Source: Magnetococcales bacterium (GTDB taxonomy: Bacteria > Pseudomonadota > Magnetococcia > Magnetococcales > Magnetaquicoccaceae). From it: a stretch of DNA of 39,334 nucleotides. The stretch spans positions 1 through 39,334 of the forward strand of contig JADGAB010000004.1 of assembly GCA_015232245.1 (NCBI GenBank). The letters are read 5' to 3'. A program made the position numbers and the translations under genes. Below are positions 1-8,786 of the stretch, in pieces (positions within the stretch are counted from its first letter, which is position 1; each line of letters begins with the position of its first letter). Under the pieces are notes generated by a model. That model did not search any database. It had not been told where the DNA came from and was given only the letters and a program-made list of their open reading frames with translations.

Positions 1-2
1 TC

Positions 3-200
3 AGGTTCCACACTCCGATGGACCACCGTTTCGATGATCATACTTGGTTTTGGGATGGTTATTCAGAGCGCGTTAAAGGGGGCAGTTCCGCAAAATTGGC
101 GTTTCAAGGTCTGTGGGATGCCATCAACGCCAAGCGCGGCCATGGGTGGGATACCAACCCGTGGGTGTGGGTGATCGAGTTCAAGAGGCTGGAACAATGA
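3..200 (+). CDS. hypothetical protein, probably C-terminal part of a gene starting upstream of the window
   Basis: Frame is open from the window edge; TGA at 198-200 overlaps the ATG of the next gene (ATGA). Confidence 0.4.
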   Translation, partial: RFHTPMDHRFDDHTWFWDGYSERVKGGSSAKLAFQGLWDAINAKRGHGWDTNPWVWVIEFKRLEQ

Positions 201-889
201 AACTTTCCACCGAAAAAGCCTATCAAGGCGATATTGAAAGATTTTTGATGTGGGGTGGAGCCGTCCCGGCGCCTGAAAAAATGGTGGCATCCTATCTGTA
301 CGAACATTCCGACAGTCACAAGTTCGCCACGCTGGCCCGCTGGCGGGTCTCCCTGGGCAAGGCCCATTCCGTCCAGGGACTGAAAGATCCCACGAAAACC
401 GAACTGGTCAATGCCGTACTCAAGGGCATCAAGCAGGAGCATGGCCGGGAACAGCGTCGCGTGGCTCCCCTGACCAGCCTTGAGGCAAAGGTGCTGCTCA
501 ACACCATGGGAGGCAGTCTCAAAGACCTGCGGGACAAGGCTTTGATCGGGGTTGGTTTCTTCGGTGGTCTGCGCCGGTCCGAAATCACCAACCTCACGGT
601 AGAGAACATCACGAGAATGGCCAGATATGGGGAACTCACCTTGAGCACCGGTCGCGTGGTGGTGATCCCGCTTGACCAGGTGAAAGACCTGGATGAGTGG
701 CTGGCCACCTCGGGAATCGAAACCGGCGCGGTCTTCCGGAGCATCAACCGGCATGGCCAGATCTCCGGTAAACCCCTCACAGGCCACGGCGTGGCACGGA
801 TTATCAAAGAACGGTTTGCCTCGATTTGTATGGATCCTGCGCTGTATAGCGTGGGGAGTCTTCGTTCTGGTCTTTTGGGTCGATTTTAG
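197..889 (+). pseudogene. tyrosine recombinase/phage integrase, C-terminally truncated
   Basis: Translation MKLSTEKAYQGDIERFLMWGG...ALIGVGFFGGLRRSEITNL... matches the XerC/D-like catalytic core up to DPALYSVGSLRSG, then stops. The usual GHSLRxGF...Y-containing C-terminus is missing. Confidence 0.7.
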
Positions 890-900
890 AGGCAGGAAGA

Positions 901-1871
901 TGGCGACAGTAGACATGATTATAGCAGGACTTAACGCCTGTTTGACCGGTAACAGCAATGCAATCCGGTCGGCCTTGGATACAATGGTCGCCCACGAAAT
1001 CAAGACTGGCAACCACACGGTTGCTGCCAAGTTCCGTTCTGTGCTGGAAAGTCATGAAAACCAAGTTATTTCGTCGACAAGAAGAACATATGCCGCCAAA
1101 AAAATATTGCGCAGCGACACGCCAAAAGGAATGAGTGAGCAGGTTGTTGTTCACGGAATAGACAGCATGACGCTGGAAAAATGCGTTCTTGATGTCGTTC
1201 TGAAAATGATCAAGGAACATAAAAACCGTGAAAGGTTGCAGAGTTACAATCTTGATCCGCACCACAAGATTTTATTAATCGGTCCCCCGGGAAATGGCAA
1301 GACAACTCTGGCCTCCAGAATTGCGGCTGATCTTGGAGTTCCATTTTTTTCGGTTAATGGCGATGTCCTATCATCGTTAATGGGAGAAACAACTAAAAAT
1401 ATAAAAGAAATTTTCACATACTCTGCGAAAGCAGGGGGATGCGTGTTGTTTCTTGATGAGTTTGACGCCATGGGGGCGGAAAGATCGGGTAAACACTCAG
1501 ATGTAGGCGAAGCAAAACGCATAACCGCATTTCTTCTGACCGAAATTGATGCGCTCCCGTCAGACGTTGTTATGATAGCCGCAACAAACCACCAGGAATT
1601 ACTTGACCGTGCTTTATGGCGTCGGTTCCAAATAAAACTTGAACTTGGCATGCCAAGTCATGAGCAGGCAACCGTTTTTGTTTCATCTACAGGTAAAAGA
1701 CACCGTGTTGAGTTCTCTCCAAGGCAAATTTTACGTATCGTGAAACATACGAAAGGGAAATGTATTGCAGAGATAGAGCATGTCTGCATAGAAATTATCA
1801 CTGATATGGCAATGTCTGACAAACCAGACTTGGAAATGTCTGTTGAAAAAATTGTTGGTATCATGGATTGA
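901..1871 (+). CDS. AAA+ ATPase
   Basis: Walker A LLIGPPGNGKTTLA, Walker B VLFLDEFDAMG, sensor 1 IAATNH, arginine-finger-like LDRALWRRF. Start ATG 901 preferred over 693. Confidence 0.85.
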
Positions 1872-1897
1872 CTGACGGACATTTGCGGAGAATCCCC

Positions 1898-2326
1898 ATG
1901 ACAGACCAAAATTCCAAGTTGCAGCGTCATCTGCACATTATCCAACATTCCCTTGGACGCGACCAATACGGTCTCCTTCCGAGTGGAGTCAAGGAAGAAT
2001 TCCGGAATCACTACGTTATCGGACCTGAAAGTAATGGATATGATGACTGCACAGATCTGGTAGACGCTGGCTTGATGACTCGTTCTCCTGGAGGTGAATT
2101 GCTTTCAGGGATGGACATATTCTGTGTGACCGAATCCGGTAGAGCATTCATGGTTGCCAACAGCCATAAGCCAGAATATATCAGTCGATCAAAACAACGT
2201 GCCAAACAGAAATATCAACATTATCTTGCTTATTCAGATTTTATTTCTATTCCATTTATTGATTTTCTTAAGATGGAAAGTGACGATAGGAAAGATGGTG
2301 AAGATAAGAAGGAATACAGGTGGTGA
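1898..2326 (+). CDS. hypothetical protein
   Basis: Complete ORF MTDQNSKLQRHLHIIQHSLGRDQYG...; start ATG 1898. Confidence 0.6.
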   Translation: MTDQNSKLQRHLHIIQHSLGRDQYGLLPSGVKEEFRNHYVIGPESNGYDDCTDLVDAGLMTRSPGGELLSGMDIFCVTESGRAFMVANSHKPEYISRSKQRAKQKYQHYLAYSDFISIPFIDFLKMESDDRKDGEDKKEYRW

Positions 2327-2814
2327 GTCATCCCCGGTCCCTGCTCCCCTTGGTAACGTTTGAGTCCAGCACTCTGACCCACGTCAATGACTGCCTGATT
2401 GCTTGGGGGCATCGAATGGGACCAGTTTTAAGGGGTAATCAAGCTGGAATCTGTCATGCGCTGCTGCACGACGGGGATACGGTTGCCGTGACGACTGCCC
2501 ACACGCTGATCCGTGAGACGGTGGGAGGCGGTAACAACTACCTGACAAGGGAGAACACCATCGAACTGTCGCGCTTGTGCGCAAGCAGGCCCGGTCTCTG
2601 CCGGGTCGCCCTTCGGATCTGGCGAGAGTTCGTTTTTCCCACCCTGGGATATAATTATGCCATCAGCTATCAGGACGCCGACATGCATACCGGATCGACG
2701 TATCGGTTTGACGGGTGGAAGAGGATTGGTGATTTGGCCGTGTCTGGGACTGATTCCAGGTCGGGAAGAAAAGGGCGCAAGAAATGGGTTTGGATGTGGG
2801 AGAGCAGAGTATGA
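2320..2814 (+). CDS. Mom-like/GNAT-fold phage DNA-modification-type protein
   Basis: Segments ELSRLCASRPGLCRVALRIWREFV...ISYQDADMHTGSTYRFDGWKRIG resemble Mom/XF1762-type GNAT-like phage proteins; gene is next to a DNA methyltransferase. Confidence 0.5.
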   Translation: MVSHPRSLLPLVTFESSTLTHVNDCLIAWGHRMGPVLRGNQAGICHALLHDGDTVAVTTAHTLIRETVGGGNNYLTRENTIELSRLCASRPGLCRVALRIWREFVFPTLGYNYAISYQDADMHTGSTYRFDGWKRIGDLAVSGTDSRSGRKGRKKWVWMWESRV

Positions 2815-2873
2815 ACACGGCAATCACCCCGGAGATTCCACAGGATGACAACGCTGTCCACGTGCTGGCCTGA
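2811..2873 (+). CDS. possible 20-aa micro-ORF MNTAITPEIPQDDNAVHVLA
   Basis: ATGA overlap with the upstream gene stop and TGATG overlap with the downstream methyltransferase start. Confidence 0.3.
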   Translation: MNTAITPEIPQDDNAVHVLA

Positions 2874-4435
2874 TGAGTAGCATCACCCACTTCCAAGTCT
2901 TTTGCGGCCTCGGCGGCGGGGCCCTTGGATTCCAACAGGCATCACCCAGGATTCCGGGTGTGCAGGGGCGGTTCCGGTGCCTGGGTGGGATCGATTCTGA
3001 CCCGGCGGCAATCCGGGATTTCTCGCGCCTGGTCGGCACGCCCGGCACCGTGCTGGACCTGTTCGACCGCGACCAGTACACGGACTGGCACGGCCACGAG
3101 CCGCCAGCCGGGTGGCACGAGGCTACCCTGGATGACATACGGCGCGCTGCCGGGAGGGAGTCTCCGGACGTGGTGTTCACCTCGCCGCCGTGCAAGGGAT
3201 ACTCCGGCCTGCTGCCGGAGAGGTCCAGCAAAACGGCCAAGTACCAGGCCATGAACCGGCTGGCCCTGCGTGGGATCTGGCTCACCCTGGAGGCGTTTGC
3301 AGATGATCCACCGGCGTTCGTCATCCTGGAGAACGTGCCACGGATCGCCAGCCGTGGCCGCCACCTGCTGGACCAGATTGGCAACCTCCTCCGGCACCAC
3401 GGGTACGCCGTGGCTGAGACCGTCCATGACTGCGGGGAGTTGGGTGGACTCGCCCAGTCGCGCCGGAGGTTCCTGCTGGTGGCCCGCCATTTGGCGAAAG
3501 TCCCGCCCTACCTCTACCAGCCGGAGAGCAAGCCGCTCCGCACCGTGGGAGAGGTTATCGGCTCGTTGCCGGTGCCCATCGGGGAGCAGGCCAACCCAAT
3601 GCACCGGGTACCGTCGCTCTCCTGGCGTACCTGGGTGCGCCTGGCCCTGATTCCTCCCGGTGGGGACTGGCGGTCGCTGCGTGATCTGCGGGTGGAGGAT
3701 GGGGTGTTGGCCGACTACGCCATCCTGGCCACGCCCCGGGACGATCACCTGGGAGTCCACCGGATGGGCGACACTATGGGTACCGTCACCGGCAAGGCGG
3801 GGGCGACTAACGGGGCTTTCTCAATCGCAGATCCGCGTATTCTTGGCGGACAGGGCAAGCAGAGCTACAAGTCCGGCAACCTGTTCGGTATCACCACTTG
3901 GGATGGTCAGTCCGGCGGCGTCACCGGATCCGCCTGCCACGACAACGGGCCATGGACCATCGCTGATCCGAGGACGGCAATGTCCGGTGAGTACGGGCAA
4001 TACGGGATCATCCCGTGGGATCAATCCATGGGGGCTGTATCCGGCCAGTCCGCTCCAGGGGGTGGGCGATACTCGGTCGCCGACCCGCGCGCACCGGACC
4101 ATGCCGAGGGCAATCTCAACATGGTTCCCAAAGATCCGGACACCAGGGGCCTGTTCATCATTCGCGCCCTGCACGGCGGCGCGTGGCACCGGCCATTCAC
4201 CACACTGGAGCTGGCGGCGCTCCAGGGGTTCGATTTGGCCGATCCGCTTGACGGCACATCGGACACCCGGTGGCGCATGGCCATCGGCAATGCGGTCCCA
4301 CCACCGGCAGCGCAAGCCGTGGCTGAGGTAATCGGGCGAGCAATCCTGTTGGCGCGGGCCGGGGAGACGTATGTGATGGGGATGACGCCGGTCTGGGTGA
4401 GGCGGATGGCGGCGGCGGTGTCGTTAAAGAGGTGA
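2873..4435 (+). CDS. DNA (cytosine-5-)-methyltransferase
   Basis: Motif I FCGLGGGALGF, motif IV VFTSPPCKGYSG, motif VI VILENVPRI, motif VIII QSRRRFLLVA, C-terminal RWRMAIGNAVPPPAA. Confidence 0.92.
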   Translation: MSSITHFQVFCGLGGGALGFQQASPRIPGVQGRFRCLGGIDSDPAAIRDFSRLVGTPGTVLDLFDRDQYTDWHGHEPPAGWHEATLDDIRRAAGRESPDVVFTSPPCKGYSGLLPERSSKTAKYQAMNRLALRGIWLTLEAFADDPPAFVILENVPRIASRGRHLLDQIGNLLRHHGYAVAETVHDCGELGGLAQSRRRFLLVARHLAKVPPYLYQPESKPLRTVGEVIGSLPVPIGEQANPMHRVPSLSWRTWVRLALIPPGGDWRSLRDLRVEDGVLADYAILATPRDDHLGVHRMGDTMGTVTGKAGATNGAFSIADPRILGGQGKQSYKSGNLFGITTWDGQSGGVTGSACHDNGPWTIADPRTAMSGEYGQYGIIPWDQSMGAVSGQSAPGGGRYSVADPRAPDHAEGNLNMVPKDPDTRGLFIIRALHGGAWHRPFTTLELAALQGFDLADPLDGTSDTRWRMAIGNAVPPPAAQAVAEVIGRAILLARAGETYVMGMTPVWVRRMAAAVSLKR

Positions 4436-4443
4436 ATGCCAAA

Positions 4444-4599
4444 ATGAAAAACATAGAAGGATGTTTCTGTAAGAAGTGTCGTCGGTCTGGCGCGTGGAAG
4501 GTGACAAAAGAATGGCGAAACATGTCAGCGCGCGCAATAAGAAGAGAATTAAAGAAAAACATTGATACATTATTTATCGTCAAAAGACCGTGGTCTTGA
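4444..4599 (+). CDS. small Cys-containing hypothetical protein (51 aa)
   Basis: ATG 4444, MKNIEGCFCKKCRRSGAWKVTKEWRNMSARAIRRELKKNIDTLFIVKRPWS; follows the methyltransferase directly. Below the ORF-track length cutoff. Confidence 0.4.
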   Translation: MKNIEGCFCKKCRRSGAWKVTKEWRNMSARAIRRELKKNIDTLFIVKRPWS

Positions 4600-4610
4600 C
4601 AAGGATACAA

Positions 4611-4826
4611 ATGAACGTCGAATGGAAAAATTTTCAAATGTTTGAGTGTCATCATAAAGACTCAATTGAATATGATGACGAAGGAAGCCAGCAATACGAA
4701 AAATGCATGGGTGGAGAATGCTGTCGTTTCGATTATATCGAAAAATGCAAATATGCTGAATTTCATCTTGATGATTTGTTGTCGCTGATTGCCATCGACA
4801 AGAAAAACAACAAGAAAAACCATTAA
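4611..4826 (+). CDS. small Cys-rich hypothetical protein
   Basis: MNVEWKNFQMFECHHKDSIEYDDEGSQQYEKCMGGECCRFDYIEKCKYAEFHLDDLLSL...; several paired Cys. Confidence 0.4.
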   Translation: MNVEWKNFQMFECHHKDSIEYDDEGSQQYEKCMGGECCRFDYIEKCKYAEFHLDDLLSLIAIDKKNNKKNH

Positions 4827-4976
4827 GAAGACAGATGTGCATGCGGATCTGGAATGGGTCCAGAACAGATCCAGGTCAGGCTCACCATTGATCTGATGGA
4901 CAGTCTTTCCTTAGTTGCGCAGGGGGGCTCTTGTTGTGTCCGGCGCAACCCAATACCAGACCAGTTGGAGGTCTCC

Positions 4977-5426
4977 ATGATGGTTGTCAAGACAGAATTG
5001 GACGAACTGCTTGCCGATTTGCGATCCGCAAAAGTCGGAAACCCAGAACTCGATCTCCGGATTGCCAAGTTGACAGGTGTTGTCCCAAAAGATGGTTGGG
5101 TTTTCGACGAGCATAGATCCGGACCGAAAAGCAAATGGATCCTGAATCCTTGGTGCCATGACGAAGCAGGTGGATTCTATCCACGCTACACCCAGTCGCT
5201 CGACGCCACCGAGAACGCTTTCTTTGATGACAGTTGGTGGTGGGAAAGCATGAAAGTATTAAGAATCATGAACAGAAGAAATGTTGTGCAAGAATATCGT
5301 TTCCAATGGACAGCACACGGCATTTCTGAATCGGGTGATGAACTGGCGGCAATGGACTCACACCCTGACAACAAGATCGCCAGGGCCATATGCGTGGTGC
5401 TTTCGCACGCACAATGCACGGCGTGA
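4977..5426 (+). CDS. phage protein, possible ABA-sandwich domain
   Basis: Start ATG 4977 preceded by GGAGG. YTQSLDATENAF...WWW...ARAICVVLSHA resembles phage ABA-sandwich proteins. Confidence 0.55.
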   Translation: MMVVKTELDELLADLRSAKVGNPELDLRIAKLTGVVPKDGWVFDEHRSGPKSKWILNPWCHDEAGGFYPRYTQSLDATENAFFDDSWWWESMKVLRIMNRRNVVQEYRFQWTAHGISESGDELAAMDSHPDNKIARAICVVLSHAQCTA

Positions 5427-5435
5427 CGAGATCTT

Positions 5436-6365
5436 ATGGGCATCTTTCTGACATCCGAGGAAGTGGACGCCCTCTTTGACTGCGGGGAGAAGCGGCTCAA
5501 GAACCGTGACCGGGCGGCCTTTCTGTACCTGCGGGAGCGGATGGACTCAAACACGCTGCTGACCTCCATGGGGTGGAAAGCCCTCTCCCTGGCCCTTGAG
5601 GAACTGCCGGTGCAGGGGTCCACGGAAAAGCCGTTCATCGGTACTCGGGATACCATACGGTGGATCCTGCGGCGTCTTGAGGGAAAAGGACTGATCGAAC
5701 AAGTGCATGGCGAAAAAATGATGGAGTCTGTTTTTCGCTTCCCCCTGTATGACCGCATCCATGCGTCCGAAAAAAGAAGACCCAATGAAGACCCACGGAG
5801 CAGGCCACAGGAGAACACCCAGGAAAATAAGATTGAAAACAATGTATTGGGAGACAAGAGAAACCAGAAGAACACCCATGAAAAAAGCGAGAAGAGGACC
5901 CATTATCCTATTAATCCTATGATTGAAGAGAAGATAAATCCCCCTACCCCCTTGCAAAAAGTTGCGGAGACCGGGCGTGGTCACATCTACCCGGAGGCGT
6001 TCCTGCAGGCGGTGACCGCCTATCCGAAACGGCACACATCGATCGACAAGGCAACCTCCTACCGGGCATGGTCGGCCAGGGTCAAAGAGGGGCATGACCC
6101 GGAGATGATCCTGGCCGGGATCGAACGGTACAAGCGATTCATGCTCGCAGAGGGGAACGTGGGGACAAGGTACGTCAAGATGATGGCCACGTTTCTGGGC
6201 AAGGCCGATCCGCCGTTCTTTTTGATGCCATGGAAAGTCAACGGCCATGTTGGCATCACCCAGGGGACCGACAGGGATTACGACCAGGTGGATTATCGGG
6301 TGGGGGCAACCCCCACGGAAACCGTTGATTGGGTTGTGGAGGGTGGCCGTGAATGCATCCGTTGA
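5436..6365 (+). CDS. phage replication initiator (O-like) protein
   Basis: N-terminal winged-helix-like region, charged linker, and position immediately upstream of a DnaC-like loader. Confidence 0.6.
   Translation: MGIFLTSEEVDALFDCGEKRLKNRDRAAFLYLRERMDSNTLLTSMGWKALSLALEELPVQGSTEKPFIGTRDTIRWILRRLEGKGLIEQVHGEKMMESVFRFPLYDRIHASEKRRPNEDPRSRPQENTQENKIENNVLGDKRNQKNTHEKSEKRTHYPINPMIEEKINPPTPLQKVAETGRGHIYPEAFLQAVTAYPKRHTSIDKATSYRAWSARVKEGHDPEMILAGIERYKRFMLAEGNVGTRYVKMMATFLGKADPPFFLMPWKVNGHVGITQGTDRDYDQVDYRVGATPTETVDWVVEGGRECIR
5775..5939. promoter_or_regulatory. candidate replication origin: five AGAAsACCCA-like iterons plus AT-rich tract inside the initiator gene
   Basis: Iterons at 5775-5784, 5786-5795, 5812-5821, 5869-5878, 5893-5902; AT-rich ttatcctattaatcctatgattgaagagaagataaat at 5903-5939. 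Confidence 0.4.
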
Positions 6366-7137
6366 GCAGGAATTTTGCTGCGAACAACATGGAGCCTGGA
6401 AGGGGAGACTGCTCCCGCACCCGTTCCAGAAGGGGGAAACGCTGGCACCTATGTGCCCGGACTGTATCGCAATCGCCGAGCGCAACCGACAGGAAGAGGA
6501 GCAGTTGCAAAAGGGCAGAGAGAGACAGTCATTGATCGAAAAAAAGATTGGACAGGCCGGAATCGAGAGGAGGTTTCTGGGAAAAACATTCTCGAATTTT
6601 TTGGCGGTCAACGAAGACCAGGCAAAAGCCCTTAAAGTTGCCAAACGCTATGCGACGACGCTGGATGATCGCATCGACCAGGGGGATTGCCTGGTGTTTT
6701 GTGGCAGACCGGGAACCGGTAAAAGTCATCTTGCATCGTCCATCATACAGTTGGCGATCAATGAGGGGAAAACGGCGGCATACCTGTCTGTCTATGACCT
6801 GATCCTGACGGCCCGCTCGACCTATGGCAACCGCAATGGTCCGACCCTCAAGGAGGAGTTGCAGGCGCTGATCGACGTGGACTTGTTGGCCCTGGATGAG
6901 GTTGGGGTCAAGTCGGGGAGCGAGGACGGATGGCTGATTGCCTCCCTCATCGATGCCAGATACCGCAAAAAGAAACCGTCCATCGTGATCAGCAATCTGT
7001 CCCCGGATGCGCTGGAGGAATACCTGGGTGAGAGGATCATGGACCGTCTACGGGATGGCAAGGGGGTGGTGGTGGCTTTCTGCTGGGAAAGTCACCGTCG
7101 CCAGAAGCAACCGTCAACCAACAAGGTGGCAGCATGA
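6349..7137 (+). CDS. DnaC-like helicase loader (AAA+ ATPase)
   Basis: GTG start; CPDCIAIAE Cys cluster; Walker A FCGRPGTGKSHLA; Walker B LLALDEVG; IVISNLSPDALEEYLGERIMDRL. Confidence 0.88.
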   Translation: MNASVEQEFCCEQHGAWKGRLLPHPFQKGETLAPMCPDCIAIAERNRQEEEQLQKGRERQSLIEKKIGQAGIERRFLGKTFSNFLAVNEDQAKALKVAKRYATTLDDRIDQGDCLVFCGRPGTGKSHLASSIIQLAINEGKTAAYLSVYDLILTARSTYGNRNGPTLKEELQALIDVDLLALDEVGVKSGSEDGWLIASLIDARYRKKKPSIVISNLSPDALEEYLGERIMDRLRDGKGVVVAFCWESHRRQKQPSTNKVAA

Positions 7138-7328
7138 GCGAAACGAAGATATCCAAAAGTCATTTGCTGGAATTTTCAAACCGGTTGACCGACCTTTCCG
7201 ATGCAATGATTGCGCTTGGACAGGATCTGTGTGCGTATGGGTATGAACAAGGCTGGGAAATGGTTGGAGCTGGTGGGATTGCCGGTCAATTGGCGAAGAA
7301 GTTGGCCGAGGAAGCCGACAAACCATGA
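7134..7328 (+). CDS. hypothetical protein
   Basis: Complete ORF with ATGA overlap with the upstream gene. Confidence 0.5.
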   Translation: MSETKISKSHLLEFSNRLTDLSDAMIALGQDLCAYGYEQGWEMVGAGGIAGQLAKKLAEEADKP

Positions 7329-7729
7329 CCGAATTGCCTCCCACTCTGGAGCCATGGACCCCGGAACTGGTCAAGGCACGTCTGGAGCAGGCGGCCCAAA
7401 TAGAACGCCGACGCCCCGAGCGGCATGTGCGTCCAGACGGGGCAAGATCCTCGTGGCCCGCCCATCAGATCCAGCGCGATTTTGACTTGGTTGAGGTGCT
7501 GCCCCCATGCCCAACGCCACAGGAGATCATCCGGGCGGAAGAGGCCATGGGGTGGCTCAGGTGGGTGCCATCGGCAGGGGTGCGCAGGATGTTGTGGAGC
7601 CTGGCGTGCGGATCCGCCGTGCGAACGATGATGACCGAATACCGCCGGGGCAGGAAAACTATTGATCGTCTGTGCGCATCCGGGTTGAAGCGCATCGCCA
7701 ACAGACTGAACGCCAGGGAGCGTCGATGA
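7325..7729 (+). CDS. DUF6362-like phage protein
   Basis: EEAMGWLRWVPSAGVRRMLWSLACGSAVRTMMTEYRRGRKTIDRLCASGLKRIANRLN resembles the DUF6362 pattern. Confidence 0.6.
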   Translation: MTELPPTLEPWTPELVKARLEQAAQIERRRPERHVRPDGARSSWPAHQIQRDFDLVEVLPPCPTPQEIIRAEEAMGWLRWVPSAGVRRMLWSLACGSAVRTMMTEYRRGRKTIDRLCASGLKRIANRLNARERR

Positions 7730-8013
7730 CCGATCTTTTGACTGTTGCCGAGGCCGCCGCTTTTCTGCACCTCAAACCCAAAACCCTCAATAATTGGCGG
7801 ACGGGAGCCAGAAGGCGGGGACCGATTTATGTCCCGGTCGGGAGGAAGATCTTTTATTCACGGGAGGATCTGGTGCAATGGCTCAATGAACAGAAGGTGG
7901 ATCCACAGAGTGCATGGGCGTTGCGCAAGGCCAAAATGAAAGAACACAAGGCCGAAGATTTGCGTAACACCCTGAAATTGCCACGGGTGAGAAAAGACGG
8001 GAAACCGTTTTAG
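7726..8013 (+). CDS. helix-turn-helix/excisionase-like protein
   Basis: MTDLLTVAEAAAFLHLKPKTLNNWRTGARRRGPIYVPVGRKIFYSREDLVQWL is a typical HTH_17/MerR-like domain. Confidence 0.85.
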   Translation: MTDLLTVAEAAAFLHLKPKTLNNWRTGARRRGPIYVPVGRKIFYSREDLVQWLNEQKVDPQSAWALRKAKMKEHKAEDLRNTLKLPRVRKDGKPF

Positions 8014-8420
8014 TGGCCAGTCTGTTGCGTACAGAGCGACTTCTTTGGCCTTGGACTGCTTGTCCTGGATGTCTCTTCCCCACGGCCAATCCCTTCAGCC
8101 AATAAGGCTGTCACCAATGCATTGAGACTGACCCCTTCGCGCCGGGCCCTGGTGGAGAGTCTGGCATGCAAAGTCTTCGGTACCCTGGCGACGAATTTGC
8201 CGGAAAGACCACCCGACATGGGGGCAGGAACCGGAAGGCCCAATTCTTCCAGTGTTTGAATCATGCCGCATAACGCATCCATGCCGTTTTCAATGGCGTC
8301 ATTCACGGTATCACCGTCGGAGATGCATTCGTTGAAGTCGGTGAAGGAAATCAGATACCCATTTCCTTCATCTTGGGCCAATGGCCTGATTTCAAAAGGG
8401 TAATCTTCAATTTTGCGCAT
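8010..8420 (-). CDS. hicB: HicB-family antitoxin
   Basis: MRKIEDYPFEIRPLAQDEGNGYLISFTDFNECISDGDTVNDAIENGMDAL plus C-terminal RHH-like VARVPKTLHARLSTRARREGVSLNALV. Confidence 0.88.
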   Translation of the reverse strand: MRKIEDYPFEIRPLAQDEGNGYLISFTDFNECISDGDTVNDAIENGMDALCGMIQTLEELGLPVPAPMSGGLSGKFVARVPKTLHARLSTRARREGVSLNALVTALLAEGIGRGEETSRTSSPRPKKSLCTQQTGH

Positions 8421-8423
8421 CGA

Positions 8424-8651
8424 TCATTCCCCTTTTACAAAAAGAACAAACTTTTTAACATATACTGGTTTAACAGGACGATGAGCAGGAATCGATAACG
8501 TTCTCCCATCGTCACGAAAAAAATAACAATGGCTGGTCCCTCGCTGCCGCCACACAATGCCGTGTTGCTGCGCAACCGTTTGCAACTGGTCAATCCGCCA
8601 ATCCAAAGGCTGACGGGTCATGGCTTCAAGAAGTTTGGCGGAACTGTTCAT
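8424..8651 (-). CDS. hicA: HicA-family toxin
   Basis: MNSSAKLLEAMTRQPLDWRIDQLQTVAQQHGIVWRQRGTSHCYFFRDDGRTLSIPAHRPVKPVYVKKF: dsRBD-like with conserved His (RGTSHCYF). Precedes hicB as in canonical hicAB. Confidence 0.85.
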   Translation of the reverse strand: MNSSAKLLEAMTRQPLDWRIDQLQTVAQQHGIVWRQRGTSHCYFFRDDGRTLSIPAHRPVKPVYVKKFVLFVKGE

Positions 8652-8786
8652 GGGTAAAGATGGTACCATTGGTGGTATTGAATTGCAAGCGCAGAGCCAT
8701 GCAGACCTTCCAAGAAGAGCATGACGACAGGCGCACAATTGCGCGCAGTTTTGGAACAAAATGAGTCAACTCTCCTGGCTTTACTC

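Noticed and set aside
104-1030. 308-aa minus ORF opposite the recombinase
   Set aside because: Antisense shadow; + strand encodes recognisable recombinase residues.
5547-6644. 365-aa minus ORF opposite the replication genes
   Set aside because: No recognisable family; + frames encode an initiator and a DnaC-like protein.
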